A stretch of 64,000 nucleotides of DNA, taken from Paragyromitra xinjiangensis. Taxonomy: Eukaryota; Ascomycota; Pezizomycetes; Pezizales; Discinaceae. The notes under the pieces are model-generated. The model saw nothing but the letters and a program-made list of their open reading frames with translations, was not told the origin of the DNA and did not search any database. A program made the translations under genes and the position numbers. Shown in pieces: positions 43,960 through 57,496 of the stretch. The stretch's first letter is position 1. Each line of letters opens with the position of its first letter. The stretch is from contig JBCAMK010000009.1 in the NCBI GenBank assembly GCA_038503065.1, positions 124,001 through 188,000 of the forward strand, read 5' to 3'.

Positions 43960-45574
43960 TTTGGTGTTTGCTGGAGCTCACTGTTGTGGATTATTGCGTG
44001 GTTGCCGGGTAAGGGGCGATGGTGGGTTAGGGGTGGCGAAATTAAGGTTTTAAGCCGCGTGGGGTCTGGTGACTGGTTGGTGGGTGGGTTATTTGCAGGG
44101 GGCTTTGGTTGGGTTTTATTTAGGATGACGTTCTTTGTTGTGCGTACTTTTGGGACCTCGTCTGCCAGCAGATATTGACCCACCAAGTCAAACCATCCCC
44201 ATCCCACACTCCCCCCACCACAACACAATCGCTGATATCCATGTCAGGGCTCATTTCCTAGCAAACACATTAAGCAGACAACATCAACACCTAACCCGTC
44301 ACCTGACATTCAACGGAAAACAAAATACCAGGAACAAACATTTACCCCGCTACACTCCACCACCACAGCCATGGAATATTCCAAAATTGAATACCAATCA
44401 CTAGACTCATTCGCTCACATGTCGTTCCTACCAGCCTTGAACGAAGGATGTCATACTGTACCCGCTGCTTTATGACGATTTCTGACTGCTGGATGATGGA
44501 TGCCCGCTATAGAACGCCATTCTGCAGAGGTAGCCTAAAACTGTCGCGAAATGACATTTCCTCGAGTGTTAGGGTTATCGAGAATACTAACAACCATCAT
44601 TTGATGGATACTTGCCGGAGAACGTCTATCCAGTATATTGGCTCAGAGCTGTGCACGAAACGACATGTGCTCGGGTGTGGTGGACTTATTGAACATCTCC
44701 GATCACAGCTGTTTCATTTGAGACATAGCACCGACGAGGTAGGCGAATCAACTACATCAATTGAGCAGCTATAATTATTCTAGTCTCGACTCCAGGGGCG
44801 ACGATGGGATTGTTTTCCTAGTTATTGCAAGGAAGATTCAACGACACCCACGGCGCTCGGCATTGTCACGACGTCAGCTGATATTGAGGATGGAGAGCGG
44901 TATTGCACAACGATAGACATGCTATATTCCCTGAACAGAGAAACGAAAAGTTATGGGCTGGGGATGCAGGATAGGGTTTAAAGAATTCCAGTTTGGAAAT
45001 AAGCAACATCGTTGCTTAGCAGATACGTTAACGGCGAAGTTTTGCGCTGGCTGTTTGGGTTACTCAGTGTATGCAAACCAGGTCTATTCTCCGGAAGTGA
45101 GGAAAGATTTCCTATACAGCGGATGGGCAATGCATTTAGGTGTGCGAAGCAAGTCATATGGGCACCCTTGAATGCTGGCCTTCAGTGCTGCTCTTCGACC
45201 GTTTGGGGTCATGGACAGCGTTGAATCTGCCGATGGAAGCATTTACCTCCGGGTGGTGCATTTCTGCCCGCCATGAGAGAGAAAAAACCAATGTTGCAGA
45301 GAAATATCGCCCGACAAGAACAGCAGTAATATTGTTGCCTACTCAGCCGCTGCATGGTAAGCACCCCGGTGACGATTGCAAGACCCAGCCTCCGATGCTG
45401 CCGAAACGACCACTAGTAAGACAGAAGCACACTACGATATTCTCATAGGGAATAGTCACGACTGAGATCCCGATGTTGGAAACGCGGTTTCCTATAAAGC
45501 ACTCAGAGATAGTTAAGGCTAGTTTTATTTTTGGGACCGGAAACTAGAGTTGATGTCGGTCTTATTTTTTATTA
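43960..45574. other. Gene-poor interval
   Basis: Several overlapping plus-strand ORFs (44448-44774, 44953-45171, 45140-45448) have no recognisable motif or good splice partners. No repeat array or RNA gene seen. Confidence 0.4.
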
Positions 45575-46302
45575 TTGACGCATAAGTCGAAAGCATTGGG
45601 TAGCGACTACGCAGTGAACACTACGGAGGGGAGGATACATTCAAATACCGGAGAGGAACCCAGCAATTTGATTCAGAGGCGAATACGACTACTATCATTT
45701 CTTCCTGTATTGATAGATCTTCTATTTCATCCCGAGGAATTTCCGGGCTCAATATTCCCGAGTAAGTTCATTCTAACATCCCCTTAGTGAGTCTAGTTCT
45801 ATCAGTCGTGTCTAACCATTTTTAGGCAAAAAGAACTACTCCACGATAGTAATATTCAAGGAAATTGATAACCACCTCGTTTCATGGGTGATTGGGATTT
45901 TCAGGGATGCGCTGAAAAAAGGGATATGGCACCAAAACCACAGACCAGGTAGATAACATTGTTCAACCTTGTGATTGCTTCAGCCGACTCCGCTTCTTCA
46001 TTTCGTTAAAAGTGGCGAGGGTCCTCGCTATGACTCTAGAAAGCTTGGGGAAGGCGCAATTCATGAGGAACGGTCGATCAATCGAGGGGCCGCGGTATGG
46101 CAAAATCAAGGCGTTTAAATATATGCCGCTACTTATTTTTTTCCCTCTTCCTGTCCGAGGGGCAATAGAGAAAGATTATAATCCTACGCCAAAAGGGATA
46201 CATGCCCTCTGCGTTAGGATCTTTCACTCAACTCCACAAATAGTGCTAAAGGGTCTCTATTGTCGACGATTTCGGGTCTGGAGGAAGGTGGCATTGGATT
46301 AA
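45575..46302 (+). pseudogene. Possible degenerate three-exon gene
   Basis: Three reading frames can be joined by two 64-nt introns, 45762-45825 (GTAAGT, TCTAACC branch, TTTAG) and 45949-46012 (GTAGAT...AAAAG), in phase 1 each. The joined protein reads LLSFLPVLIDLLFHPEEFPG, then YSTIVIFKEIDNHLVSWVIG, then LESLGKAQFMRNGRSIEGPR and a basic C-terminus ending at 46302. There is no ATG at the 5' end and no family is recognised. It may be a 5'-truncated remnant or coincidence. Confidence 0.28.
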
Positions 46303-48198
46303 AACAAAATCCCCGTATGATCAAGGCATTAATCCGGGGTTGGACACTTGAGTAATCTTGAATGTCATATGCTATTGATGACCCCTTGGCGCAACGCCAG
46401 CGGGTGTATTTGCTCACAATATCGACAAAGAGGCTCGTTCCTTGGCATTTTTAGGTAAGCATTTCAGTTTTCTTCCTCTCTAGGGCCCTGCAGCTTATCA
46501 AACTATTCCCGCAGCGCCGGGCCAAGAGGTGAGGTGGGTGGTGTATTAGTTTGCATGTGATTGGAAATTTTCATGCAATGAGTCCTGCAGCTAGCACGAG
46601 AAAATTCATCCTACAAGCATTAAACTAAAACTGTGGGTTGACTGCCGGATTTGTTCTTGGGTTCCATCTCGTGGCATGCTTTGTGGGAGTCTCGTTGAGT
46701 CCTTTGAGCAGGCACTGATTATTGTTAGTGGTGTGTTGAAGCTTGGAACGAGAGATATCGGGGAATTCGGAGCAGAGTTTCTATGGTGGTTCTGGCTTTC
46801 AACTATTGGTGTTTGAGGGTTAATTTCGGAAGTTCAAATCAGGAGTGAAGTAATGAGATGTGATATTCGTTGCTTCTATAGAAGGCTTGGTACATTCGGT
46901 AGAGAAGAAAGAAACGAAGAAGAGGCAGAAAGCCTTCGTATATATACAAGTATTCAACTAATTAGAGCTTTTCTATTATATACCTCGCTGGTCAATGTTT
47001 CTAGGCCCAAAGCAGCCTCCGAATAAGCCCAATATACTGAATAGCCGCCTGAATAATTGACAGCTAAAGAAGGGAATAGTAAGAAACCTGAATAGTAGGA
47101 AAGCCTACGTATGCCATAGAAGCTCTACGTAGGTGGAGAAAAGAATAGAGCCAAATGAATAGAGAAAGGCCGGAAGCGTCACGAAAGGAAGTAAATATCC
47201 AACAAGGAGCGTTTTACGTTATACGAGTGATGATGGGTGACGCCCGTCGATTCGTATAAGTTACTTTGCCTAGATTATGCGATTCAAATATGTACACGTG
47301 TGATTTCTGGAGTTGGAGGGAATTTATTTACTTGTGGAATATCGAAGCTCGTACATACATGTATTGTGGAGGTACTTTTACCTGGGTACCGTAATTACTT
47401 TACTCACGCGAATAGTGTAGAACGAGGCGGGGAATATAGAGTAGACTCCGCTTGAACGATGACATAGCATTCATAAACAGCCTCAACACAGATACTGGTA
47501 CTTCTAATTTCACGCTGGTCCAAATACCCCTTCTATTCCAATTACAAAGACCGTCACGAGATCTAGCGCAAGAGGCAGCAACCTAACGATGAAGTAACAA
47601 CTCTCAATCAACCTTCAATTAAAGTTCAAGGTACATACATGATCAATCAAGTCTTCTTCATGACCAATCAACAGGTTATGAGCCCGGGAGCGTGTCGGAA
47701 CTGAAAATACGGGCGAAAAAGTGAGTGTCCCACCGATTTTAGTTAGTTATCACCATTATCTGCAGTTTCAACACGCTACCGGGATGGTAACCTATCGAAG
47801 GGTGATGAAGGAGACTTGATTGATTGCTATCTGGTCGGTGGGAATCGGTAGTATTTATGTTGTGGGGAAAAAAAAAGAAATTACGAGGCAGCCAGTCAAC
47901 CTTATCGGAGGGGAATAGCAATGCACGTAAGAGAATTGGTCATGGAGATAAGAGATCAACACTTGGTTCCACGAGGTTTACTACTATGCAGCACTCAATT
48001 GGGATAGTACTGTCATGTAATAAGTTTGTTGTGAGACTAGCATTCTACATACGAAGGCATTAGAAATCCATAGAAGCGTTGCCAAGCACCCCGTAGAATG
48101 GGTTGTGTGAGAGCAAGGGGTTATGGATGGTATAAAGGTCTATCTATCCTGCCTACAGCATCCAAAAAAATTTCCTGCAATAGACGTTGCTCGCAAAC
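46303..48198. other. Gene-poor interval with a possible LTR-like segment
   Basis: Around 46860-47215 the minus strand has a TATATAATAG box, a pyrimidine-rich stretch and a TGTTGGATATTTAC start that recall a copia-type LTR, but no flanking duplication or second copy was found. Other ORFs here lack coding character. Confidence 0.3.
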
Positions 48199-49593
48199 AT
48201 GGAAATCACCCAAAAATCAGATCCAGTGTCCATTGTGCAGGCAGCTGCCCACAAACTTCTCTGTATCTCCGCCTCACTGCCGCCGAAACCAGATCACCTC
48301 AAGAATATTCCGACAGAGGCTCTCTGCATCTTCACTGCACTGCCGTCGAAACCATGTCATCTTAAAAATATTCCGATAGAGATTCTCTTTGACATAGTCA
48401 AGAACCTCGGTCCAAGAAACCTTTCTTTTCTTATCCGAACTTGTCACTATTTCGAATCGATTCTGACCCCTGAACTTCATCAACTTGCCTTGGTACAAAA
48501 GGATGTATCTATACATCTTCCTAGATTCTTCAGACCTCGTGATATTCCCATCCTTTGTTGGGCAGCAGCGATAGGAAACTATCCTCTGGCCTGCTTTTTG
48601 GTGAATAACGGGGTTGATATCAACGCTAGAGATGGGGTACAAGACGGAACACCACTCCATTATGCTGCTAGAGCATTCGAGCCGAGCGACAGTAATACGA
48701 AGATTATGGATCTACTTCTCAAAAATGGAGCTGACACCAAGGCAACGGACGGAGAGGGGAATACTCCACTTCACTTCGCGTCTGTGCATAATATCCCTAC
48801 TTTGCTTAGGGAGGGAGTGAATATCGAGGCTTTGAATGGAATGGGCCGTACCCGACTCCACGCTGCAGCCCGGCGGGCGAACAGCTATCAGACTGTTGAG
48901 TTACTACTTAACAATGGTGCAAATGTTGGAGCTAGAAACCCACATAACCGGTACACTCCGCTCCATGAAGCCATTGAATCTGAATTGGACGGACAACCTT
49001 CACTGGAAATTATCACGCTGTTGTTAGACAGAGGAGCTAATATTGAGGCGTCTGCTGAAGGCGGGTGTACCCCATTTGTCTTGGCAATTAGGCGTCAGCC
49101 GGAGGATGCAATCTTTGTTAGTCTTATCACTCTGTTGCTAGATAGGGGAGCTAATATCAATGTCTCGGATGAGCATGGTATGACTCCACTTCTTGTGGCA
49201 GCGAGCGAACCAAGAAAGAAAGACCTTATACCCCTGCTTTTGGAGAGGGGGGCTAATATCGAGGCACGGGATAAGGAGAGAGAGACTGTGCTTCACCTAG
49301 GGTTGGCGCATGGGGAGCTAGATCTAGGTCTTCTGAATCTGCTATTAGATAGAGGTGCCAATATTGAGGCTCAAAACAAAGCAGGTAACACAGCGCTTCA
49401 CATAGCCATGAAAAAGAAGGGAGCGGAAGTGGAAGTGATAAGGTTATTACTTGCTAGAGGAGCTTGGAAGGGTATCAATGCTCCTCCATATATGAATGGA
49501 TATGAGACAGTCCTAAATATGGCTATGAGATACGGTCTTAGTTCGAGTGTTAAGGATTTGTTGAAAGAAAATGTGGCAAAACTGAGCCGGTAA
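48199..49593 (+). CDS. F-box and ankyrin-repeat protein (464 aa)
   Basis: Single exon; the first ATG is at 48199 (the frame is open from a TTG at 48187). Residues about 65-110 form an F-box: KNIPIEILFDIVKNLGPRNL, SFLIRTCHYF. From about 125 there are eight or so ankyrin repeats with typical TPLHYAA, LLLDRGANIEA and LLLERGANIEARD motifs, to near the C-terminus. F-box proteins join SCF ubiquitin ligases and ankyrins bind the substrate; the target is unknown. The segment before the F-box (LPPKPDHLKNIPTEALCIF) is an imperfect tandem copy of the F-box start. Such genes are numerous and fast-evolving in Pezizomycetes and their relatives. Confidence 0.85.
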   Translation: MEITQKSDPVSIVQAAAHKLLCISASLPPKPDHLKNIPTEALCIFTALPSKPCHLKNIPIEILFDIVKNLGPRNLSFLIRTCHYFESILTPELHQLALVQKDVSIHLPRFFRPRDIPILCWAAAIGNYPLACFLVNNGVDINARDGVQDGTPLHYAARAFEPSDSNTKIMDLLLKNGADTKATDGEGNTPLHFASVHNIPTLLREGVNIEALNGMGRTRLHAAARRANSYQTVELLLNNGANVGARNPHNRYTPLHEAIESELDGQPSLEIITLLLDRGANIEASAEGGCTPFVLAIRRQPEDAIFVSLITLLLDRGANINVSDEHGMTPLLVAASEPRKKDLIPLLLERGANIEARDKERETVLHLGLAHGELDLGLLNLLLDRGANIEAQNKAGNTALHIAMKKKGAEVEVIRLLLARGAWKGINAPPYMNGYETVLNMAMRYGLSSSVKDLLKENVAKLSR

Positions 49594-51346
49594 CAGGTTT
49601 AATATACTCTATTTTGTGGCATGGGCCTGAAATTATTGTTGTGATAGTTCGTAAAAATGGCCGTAATTTTCGCATCAATATCCTGCCGAAGTGTTAAGCA
49701 TGTACTAGATAGCTCTTAATAGAAGTGATGTTTACTGTAAGTATTGATAAATGTAGATATATGAATGTGCGTGCTCCTTTTGCGGATGCTCGGTTTGGTG
49801 TGGAGGTGCCAAAGGAACGAGGAACTCCCAGATCAAACCTGATAAAAAAACTAAATTACGTGGTACTAAGCCACTAGGCACTAAGCCACAAGTTGGTCAT
49901 TTGGCCCTTATCATTTAGAGGTTCTTATGGGTTTTCAGGTGCTGTCTTTTATTGGAATTAGTCCCGCAGAGGTTTCACTTCTCACAGCTGTAACAGTTAG
50001 GAACCAGAGGCTCATATCAGACCATGCCTAATGTAATCGACAAGACTCGAAGGGCCGTAAAGACTAGATATACCCATCCTTTTGAATTCTAGGAGCTCTT
50101 TGGTTAGATATTCGAAGGTGTTCTTCCTCTCGTTGGCATTAGAAGGTGACTGTTCGTGGTGGGTTGTAGATCGCCGAGTCTATCAAAGTTGCTGTAAATA
50201 AGATACTCTGGGACGGAAGGGATGGCCTATACGTTGATAATGCTACCAAAACGGCAACGCCCTAGCCGTCTAGCACGGGCTCGCTGGTTCCTCCGGAAAG
50301 ACACGAAGATAAGCAAGGGCCTTTCCAATATTGGAACGAATTTAGTCTAATAATCCCCTTAGATGATATCTCCGTTGCATCTGGGCTAAAGACGCTGATA
50401 AACAATTTCCTCACCGACAGGCCTCGCCGTGCTAGCGAACTGCGAACGCTTATGAAGATGGCAAGGAGTTAGCTTTTTAGGGACTGTCGGTAGGGATGCT
50501 CTTTTGAATTTAGCTATATCAATTTTTTTCTTGCAAAGGTGAAGCAGCTTTGAAGGTTCCGTGGGTTTTCTAAGGAATGAGACCGTGCTCATTGGAAAAT
50601 CGTGTTAAGTGGACAGCACTGATGAAACTTCCAAACGTTCAATCCTTTTAGTGCTAAGCACTAGGTTCGAGGGATGACTTAAAAATGAGTTAAATATTAA
50701 GGTAGCACCGGGTCCAGTCTTCCAAAGTACACACCACCGCTAAGCCTTCAACAGGGTAGAGACAAACTTTGGTTGTCCCTGGCGGGGCCAATTTCGTTTT
50801 GTTCAACTTGGCCCTTCCAGACGAGCACATTTTACGAATTCTCAGGCGAATATGAGCCGGATGGTGACACTGTAACGAACTAAAGTGTTGGAGATGCTTC
50901 CTAATACGGGGCTTGGCCTTTCGGAGTCGGAAATGATTGAGAGACAGGTACCCGAGCACACGGGCACTCGGGCACCCGAGAGAGCTATTTAGATAGGGGC
51001 CGTATGCCCATCTAGCAAGCAAGCAATCAGGTCTTCTATTCCTCCCTACGTGCTCCCAATATTACAACATAAAGCGAAAGGACTCCGCGAGTGATAATCC
51101 ATGACCTGAGATCATTGACTGATTATTTTAGAGTTGATTATTCCGTCATTGAAAATCTGGATCTAAATTCCCTCCCAGTCCGTAAAGATACAGAAACGTG
51201 AATCACCCAATACCTTTCTACCAACTCCACACCACCCTCGCCTTCCCTCCTTCAAAACGCCAATATGCTTATATAACGCCCAAGCAATGCCTTCACAAAG
51301 AGGTAAGAAAGAAACACCATATCTCACTAATTTCACAAGCTCGCAA
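49594..51346. other. Intergenic, no supported gene
   Basis: ORFs at 50386-50592 and 50690-51022 (minus) are short with no motif or splice support. A short repeat, GGGCACTCGGGCACCCGAG, lies near 50960-50980. The right part is the 3' region of the APC1 gene. Confidence 0.45.
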
Positions 51347-54300
51347 TTAATTGTCTCTAGTCCCTGAAAAAGCCGTCCATACTCCTGCTTTCAGCCGGTC
51401 TACACTCTCAGCCGTTAACCACAAGCCACGCTCTTCTCCCATCCGCTCGCAGAATGCGAAGAGTAATCTGACACCCTTGAGCCTATCCCTATTGACACCA
51501 CTGACCGAGTCCTTCTCCAACACCAGTCTCGTGTCGACGATATTGCTCTCGAAGGTGCCCATCTGGATTCCACCTGCGGCGGCAGCTGTTGCAGCACCCT
51601 CGGTCGTTGCTATGGGTGGTGGCAGTAAGAGCGCTCTTTCTGATTTATCAAGTGAGCTGAAGGCTTTGAGACCCAGAAGCCACTCTAGTGATGAGTTATT
51701 TGTCTCTGTCTCATCAAGTGCTTGCAGGGTTGCCTGGAAAACAGTCGATGTGGACGCGTGTGCTGTGCGACGGTGAACGTAGATGGTCTGTGCGTTTTGG
51801 AAGCTAGTCAGATGCTGCGGGTTGTTCACAAAATCCAGAACAACAGTCCAATGATGAGGCGACGCAGTTGTGACCGAAGACACAAGATCTAGTTCTGGTA
51901 GTAAGCAAGGTGCCATTTTGTGTAACTCTTCCCCACTCTTTAATGTGATTGTGATAGGAATTGCACATGGCCTATGAGTATCAACGTCTCTGGCGACTAG
52001 GCATCTAGCCTCTGCTGCGAGAACCCACAAGTGCCGGAATGCCTGCAAGTGTGATCTATTGTCTAGTACCGAGTTGGGGAATAGCGGGTAAAACGCGCAT
52101 AGTAGGGACGCGACAGCCAAGTTCCCTGTACCGAAAGTGTAGCTTCCATTGCCCATAAAGAGGACACCGATAGCCAGGTGCGCAGCAAGATGACTGCCGT
52201 AAGTGACGTCTGCTTCAACCCTACCGTGAAGCTTCCTCAGCCGCCGGAACACAATCACGTCTCCTGTTCCAGCCATGACAGTCGATGCGGCCAACGCCAC
52301 TAGGTCTTGACAGTTTCTCGCCGTGGCCCTGGTAAGTTTCTGGTCGTGATTACGTGCTAATAACAAAGTCAACCCTGCCCAGCATGTACAGAGGATTAAC
52401 CCAAGTGGTAACTTACCAGGCATAGAACAAAGCCGAATATACTGATCCAAGTAATGGACCAATACATCCCTAACCTTCTCATCCCCGCTTCCCGCAAACT
52501 TCAACCCAATGCAGAAACACAACCCAGCAACAATATTAAGGAACGGCAAGTCCTCACTATCTAGTTCGGAAATGTCCGTTCCACCCAGCTTATACCTCCC
52601 TCTCAAAAACGGTCGCAAGCTCCGCTTAACCCATGCAAAACTTCCCTCAATCCCATCCCACATAATGAGATTCTTTGCGACAGTTCTAAGCAAGAAGATA
52701 TCTGGACGGACGTAATCAAATAAATGAATAGTATCCGGCACATCGACCTTCCTTGCAAGTGCTTCATCATTCGTCTTCATGTAGATCAAAGCTAACGCAA
52801 TAGTTGCCCCTGCAGTAGCTTTATCGAGAATATGGACAGCAGAGACCTTCTTACTCCCCACCGCTAAAGAAAGAAGTCGCTCAACAAGATGCATGTCGTG
52901 CAACCCTCTTAGATCTTTCCCAGAGCCTAGATTGATGAACCCCAGGGCGAAGCCAGCGGCAAGTCGGTATCCCTCATCTCGTAGAGTATCGCTAGGAACG
53001 CAACTATCTACGATCTCCACGTACTCGATCTCGCTGAGCATTACCTCACTCATTCTTCGATGTTGTGTATTTGCGTAGAGTAGCCCAATACCCATGATTC
53101 CAGCAGTCTGTGTCAGAGAACTCAAGTTCAACTCTGCACTGCCGGGCGGAAGCAGTCTCGTTACATGCACCGAGAGCAGCTTCGTAATTGTCGTATCCAT
53201 AGTCCCAAGATAACTTGCACTCAACCCCAGCAGTAGTCCAATTGAAACCATCGTATGTTTCGGCGTAAGATAGTTGAAAGCGTGCCACTTAGCAATACTT
53301 TTCAAATGCCCATTCAACCCTAAGCCTAGTAGGAAACCTGCATGTCGATTCGTTAAATCGGCAGGCTTATTGAACACAATCCAACTAGTATCAATCTCCT
53401 TAGCTTCCCTCGAGATACTCACGCCTGCCGCAACACCAGCATGGAAAAATGCCCAGCTGACCTTTTCCTCGCTGTAGATAGTTTTGTCTGCTGAGACTGT
53501 GGTCCCGCTCGGTTTCATGACAGTGTTCAAGTTGAAAGAGGAGATTGGGAATTTCTCGGTTAATAATGGTATCCTCGCTGAGAAGTTAAACAACCCCCTC
53601 CCTGGGGGCACTGCTAGTGTTCGGATTGCGACATGCTGAGCGATGTCTTTTTGAGCGTTTAAAGTATCCTGTTCACTCCAGTGTGGTTGGGGTATACATT
53701 TTGCAACCGCTGGTTTATTCGACGTGAGCAGTTTCGCTGCTTCAGCGGTACGTCTATCTTCTTTGAATATCAACCTTGCCACTGCATGTCGATCGTGCTC
53801 AGCAAGATGATCATAAGAGCCAATGACCTCGTTCTCGAAGGTGGAATTGCAAATAGCATGAACATCTCTCGTTGCTTCGTGCGTTGGGGCCTATAAAATA
53901 GATTGCGTTAGCATCAGCTTTCACTCGTGGCAGTCAAAATCCTACACTCTGCCATTTAGAGCCTCCCTCCTTCCTACCCTTCCCCGGATCAATAAGCATC
54001 CTTAGATCTTTCCTTCCCACCAAATCCAAAGCCTGTACACCCCACGTAGTTGGTGGTTGCTCCTGACACCTAGCAATTGCCTCTCTGAGCGGCACTGCAA
54101 TTCCTTCCGGTAGTCTCTCCAAGCTGGCGGTATTCATTTTAAGCTCCACCATTCGAGCAACAACATCTACATCTGCTGATCCAGGGGCTGTCAAAGTTGT
54201 GTACAGCTCGGTTATCACTCTTGTTCTGGGTGTGAGCCTGGCAAACACCCGCTTCTGTGTAGGTAGGGGCGGAGGCATCGGGGGCGGAGAGAACGGGTTT

Positions 54301-57300
54301 CTGGCGCGGGATTGGGATGTAGTAGAGTAGTGACTACCGGTCGGCGAAGAAACTGGGGCTGCAACAATATCTTGTAGCATCATAAACGGTCCTTGATTCG
54401 TGCCCTCTAGGCATCCGATCAGCCAGTCATATATTGATGGCGCATTAAAAGGTTGCGCAGGAACCTCGATGGTCGATATTTTCGCTAGGTTCATAATGTT
54501 AGTATCCAGGGCCGTTTCGACGATATGCTATCAGGGTGCTGCAGATACCTACTTTCATCAAATTTCCACGATGACATTTCTACATCTTCGAGCATATACT
54601 CGTCAACCCATTCTCTCCATCCTAGCCAAGTTGCAAGCTGCCTCAACACAGGACATAATCTCCGTCCAGCTCCCTCTGTAGTTACGTCTAACTTCCACTC
54701 CTCCCTCAATAGATGTAATGCCACGAGCAAGACCGCCAATCCTGTCTTTCTAAGCTGCTCAAGTATCACCTCGTTGCCATAATATTCCTCCTGCACTGCC
54801 TGACCCATTGGAGTCTTTGTAAACTCTCTTGCGAGAGAGATACACTCGGTGATAAACGCATTCCTTTTCCTCGTCTCTGGCGTCATACCCATAGCAATTC
54901 TGGATTTCGGTGTTGCATGAGAATGCTGTGCTATCTGCGCAAGAATCCGGTCATCATCCTCCTCAACCATCCACGACCAGGCGGGTGATTTAAGATACTC
55001 CGGCCCGCTCCCCCACTCCCCCTCGCCAGCAATTAGATCCTCCCACTCTTTGGCAGCTACAATACTGGCACTTCTTACGAACCCTGCACTTTTCCTCCTT
55101 GGAGGTGGCTTATGCTCTGGCAACGAGGGAACGGCGAGTAAGAATAAAGTTACCACAAAGGCCTTCCATTCATCCACTTCAGGAATTTTCGGTTGGCCAG
55201 GCTGACCTCGACCAACTACAACAGGCTCGGGGTTATTGTTGATACCTAGCCACTTCCCGACTTCGATCCATGTAGCCCACAACCCCTCTCCTACAGTCGG
55301 CCCTGCACTTGCTCCAAGTATCACTCTGGCAGTTTCCAAGGAGGTCTTCACAACAGCTTCCCTGGGTGCTAGTGTGATACTGATCCGATGACCGACTCCA
55401 TCTCCATCTACGACCGTGACCCTTCCACCGGTTTCAGAATACTCTAGTCGTTCGTACTTATCCGGGCTAGTCGACAAAGTTCTAGCAAAACCTTTCTTCC
55501 TGCTTCCCCTTCTGCTTCCGTCCTCACCTACAACGTTTGTGTTCCATCGAGTTAAAGTCGGCGGTAAGACAACACGGATGCTCGGACCCCATGGCGAGTA
55601 AAGGTGTAACTCCCCTTCATCTGTAAGTATAAGAATCCGTGAGGCACCATGGTCTTCCAGTTTGATCGCGTCGAGCACATTGTGCTGTCTTTCCACGTTT
55701 GATACCACTGGCGTATACCCCACTCCCACGGCTCCAAATTTGGTGCTGGATCTGCGACTGTATCCACGAGGAATTGATGGGTGAATTTGCAAGAGAAAAG
55801 TCACAAGGAGTAGCATCCCTTCTTCTGAGTTCACAACGCAAAGAACTACCTTTTTCCCGCCATTTCCCTTTCCAGCTGCTGCGGCGGCCGTTAAGGAACT
55901 TGGTGCATGTAATGTAAAGACTCTTGGTAATCTTCCAGGCTTGCCATCTCCTTCCTGGTTTAATGAAGATTTAAAAGCATAGCTATCAAGCTTAGTCATT
56001 AGGACTTCGCTTCTCAACCCCTCACCATCATAGATACCTAGTCCCCCCATTCCGATACCAAGAGCGCCCATGCTAAGCTCATTCAAGAGTTCATCAACCG
56101 GTTGTTCATTATCGAGGATCATGGAATTATGTGGTGGCGGAGGCATTGGAGGGCCTCCAAAAGAAGCTCCAATTGATCCTGAAACATCGGAAAATCGGCC
56201 TTGTCGGTCATGGTTTCCTAACAAATCTGCTCTTGCGACTAATGATGACACACGACGACTACCTCTCCTCCCACCAGCTTCAAAGTCATCGTTAAACCCA
56301 GGGAGGGAATTTACATCTCCGGGTCCAAGGGAATCCCGATTGTTACCAGCAATGGTGGATGTGGAAGCTATAGATCCTGGTCCGCCACCAGTTATGGGAG
56401 TTGTACCGCCTGTTCCTGGCCCGAAGGAGGAACGCCGATGAGAAGCTGTACCAGAAGCACTAGGAGTACGGCGTTGCACGTTTGTTGGAGGCTCTTGGGG
56501 TATGTAGCGCACATGCCATATTGTAATTTGTGACCTATCAGGATTTCGGGTGACCGCAAAAATTACCTCTGGACTTGTAGGGGAGTAGAATCTTGAGCTA
56601 TGATGATCCTCAGGAATAGATGGATCCAGTTCTGAAGAAGGAGATATGAATATTAGGTCCTCAGTTGAGGGGGTATTGGAGGGCGTGACAACTAAACCCA
56701 CCTCCAGGAGAGGGTCGGTTAGGGAGAAGAGACGAGGAGAGTCCTTAGCTGGGTTGAATGTTGGGCGAATGCTGAAACTATTACGCGTTGAAAATAAACC
56801 CGGAGGAGGCAGTGAAGGGCTAGGTGACTTTCGCTGTAATATAAGTCCATGGGGAGCTGGCACTGCATGCTCAACTTCGAACGGAAGATTGATAACATGG
56901 CTTGTTCCCGAAAGGAAGTAGACGAATGCCCGTGTCTTCAGAAACACAACCAACGCTCTGACCTTTCCCGGTATGAAACCTTCATCCTCAAGATCTCCTG
57001 TTGTTGAAGCCGCCCCCCCGCCAAAGCTACCAGCACCCACACCACGAGCTTTTGGGAAGCTTCCAAGCTGTGCAGCATACGTCCTGCTCTTTGAATTCCA
57101 GGTACTCACTCGCTTTTTCGAGCTTCCTCCGGCCGGCCAATCCTGACTTTTTCTCTTGTTTCCTTCAGGGCCATTGATGTATCTCCCTTCACCGTCATCG
57201 TCTGGGGATGAGCTTCCATGCACGTGAATAATTGCATCCTGGGGGTCATCCGAGGAAAACCAAGTGAGCACTGCCTGAACCACTGGTTCCTTCTCAACAT

Positions 57301-57496
57301 CATAGCGGAATACACGACGAATTACACCGCCCTGCGACCATATTACAGCAGACCCTGTAACCAGAAGCTCTTCATGTGGAAGACCAGCCGACCAACTGTA
57401 CGAGTTCGGGGGTGGAGGGTCAGGAAGCAGGGACTCGGTTATGCAATACGGGAGCGCAGCGGGGGTATGGAGGCCGAGCGATGATATTCTTGACAT
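51347..57496 (-). CDS. apc1: APC1 / BimE, largest subunit of the anaphase-promoting complex
   Basis: Exons run 57496-54553, 54484-53946 and 53890 to 51347, with GTAGGT...CCTAG and GTAGGA...TATAG introns. A further 60-nt in-frame intron, 52416-52357 (GTAAGT, TTGAC, TTAG), is likely; removing it gives about 1988 aa, near the family size. The start MSRISSLGLHTPAALPYCI matches the conserved APC1 N-terminus; an ATG-frame 39 codons upstream is less likely. The N-terminal half is a WD40-like domain with long disordered Ser/Gly inserts. The C-terminal half has PC (proteasome/cyclosome) repeats: HAGFLLGLGLNGHL, TMVSIGLLLGLSASYLG, GYRLAAGFALGFINLG, GSHLAAHLAIGVLF. It scaffolds the APC/C ubiquitin ligase that degrades cyclin and securin. 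Confidence 0.92.

Noticed and set aside
46860..47215. LTR-like segment (TATA box, TGTTGGATATTTAC)
   Set aside because: No matching end, target duplication or second copy was found; kept only as a note on the interval.
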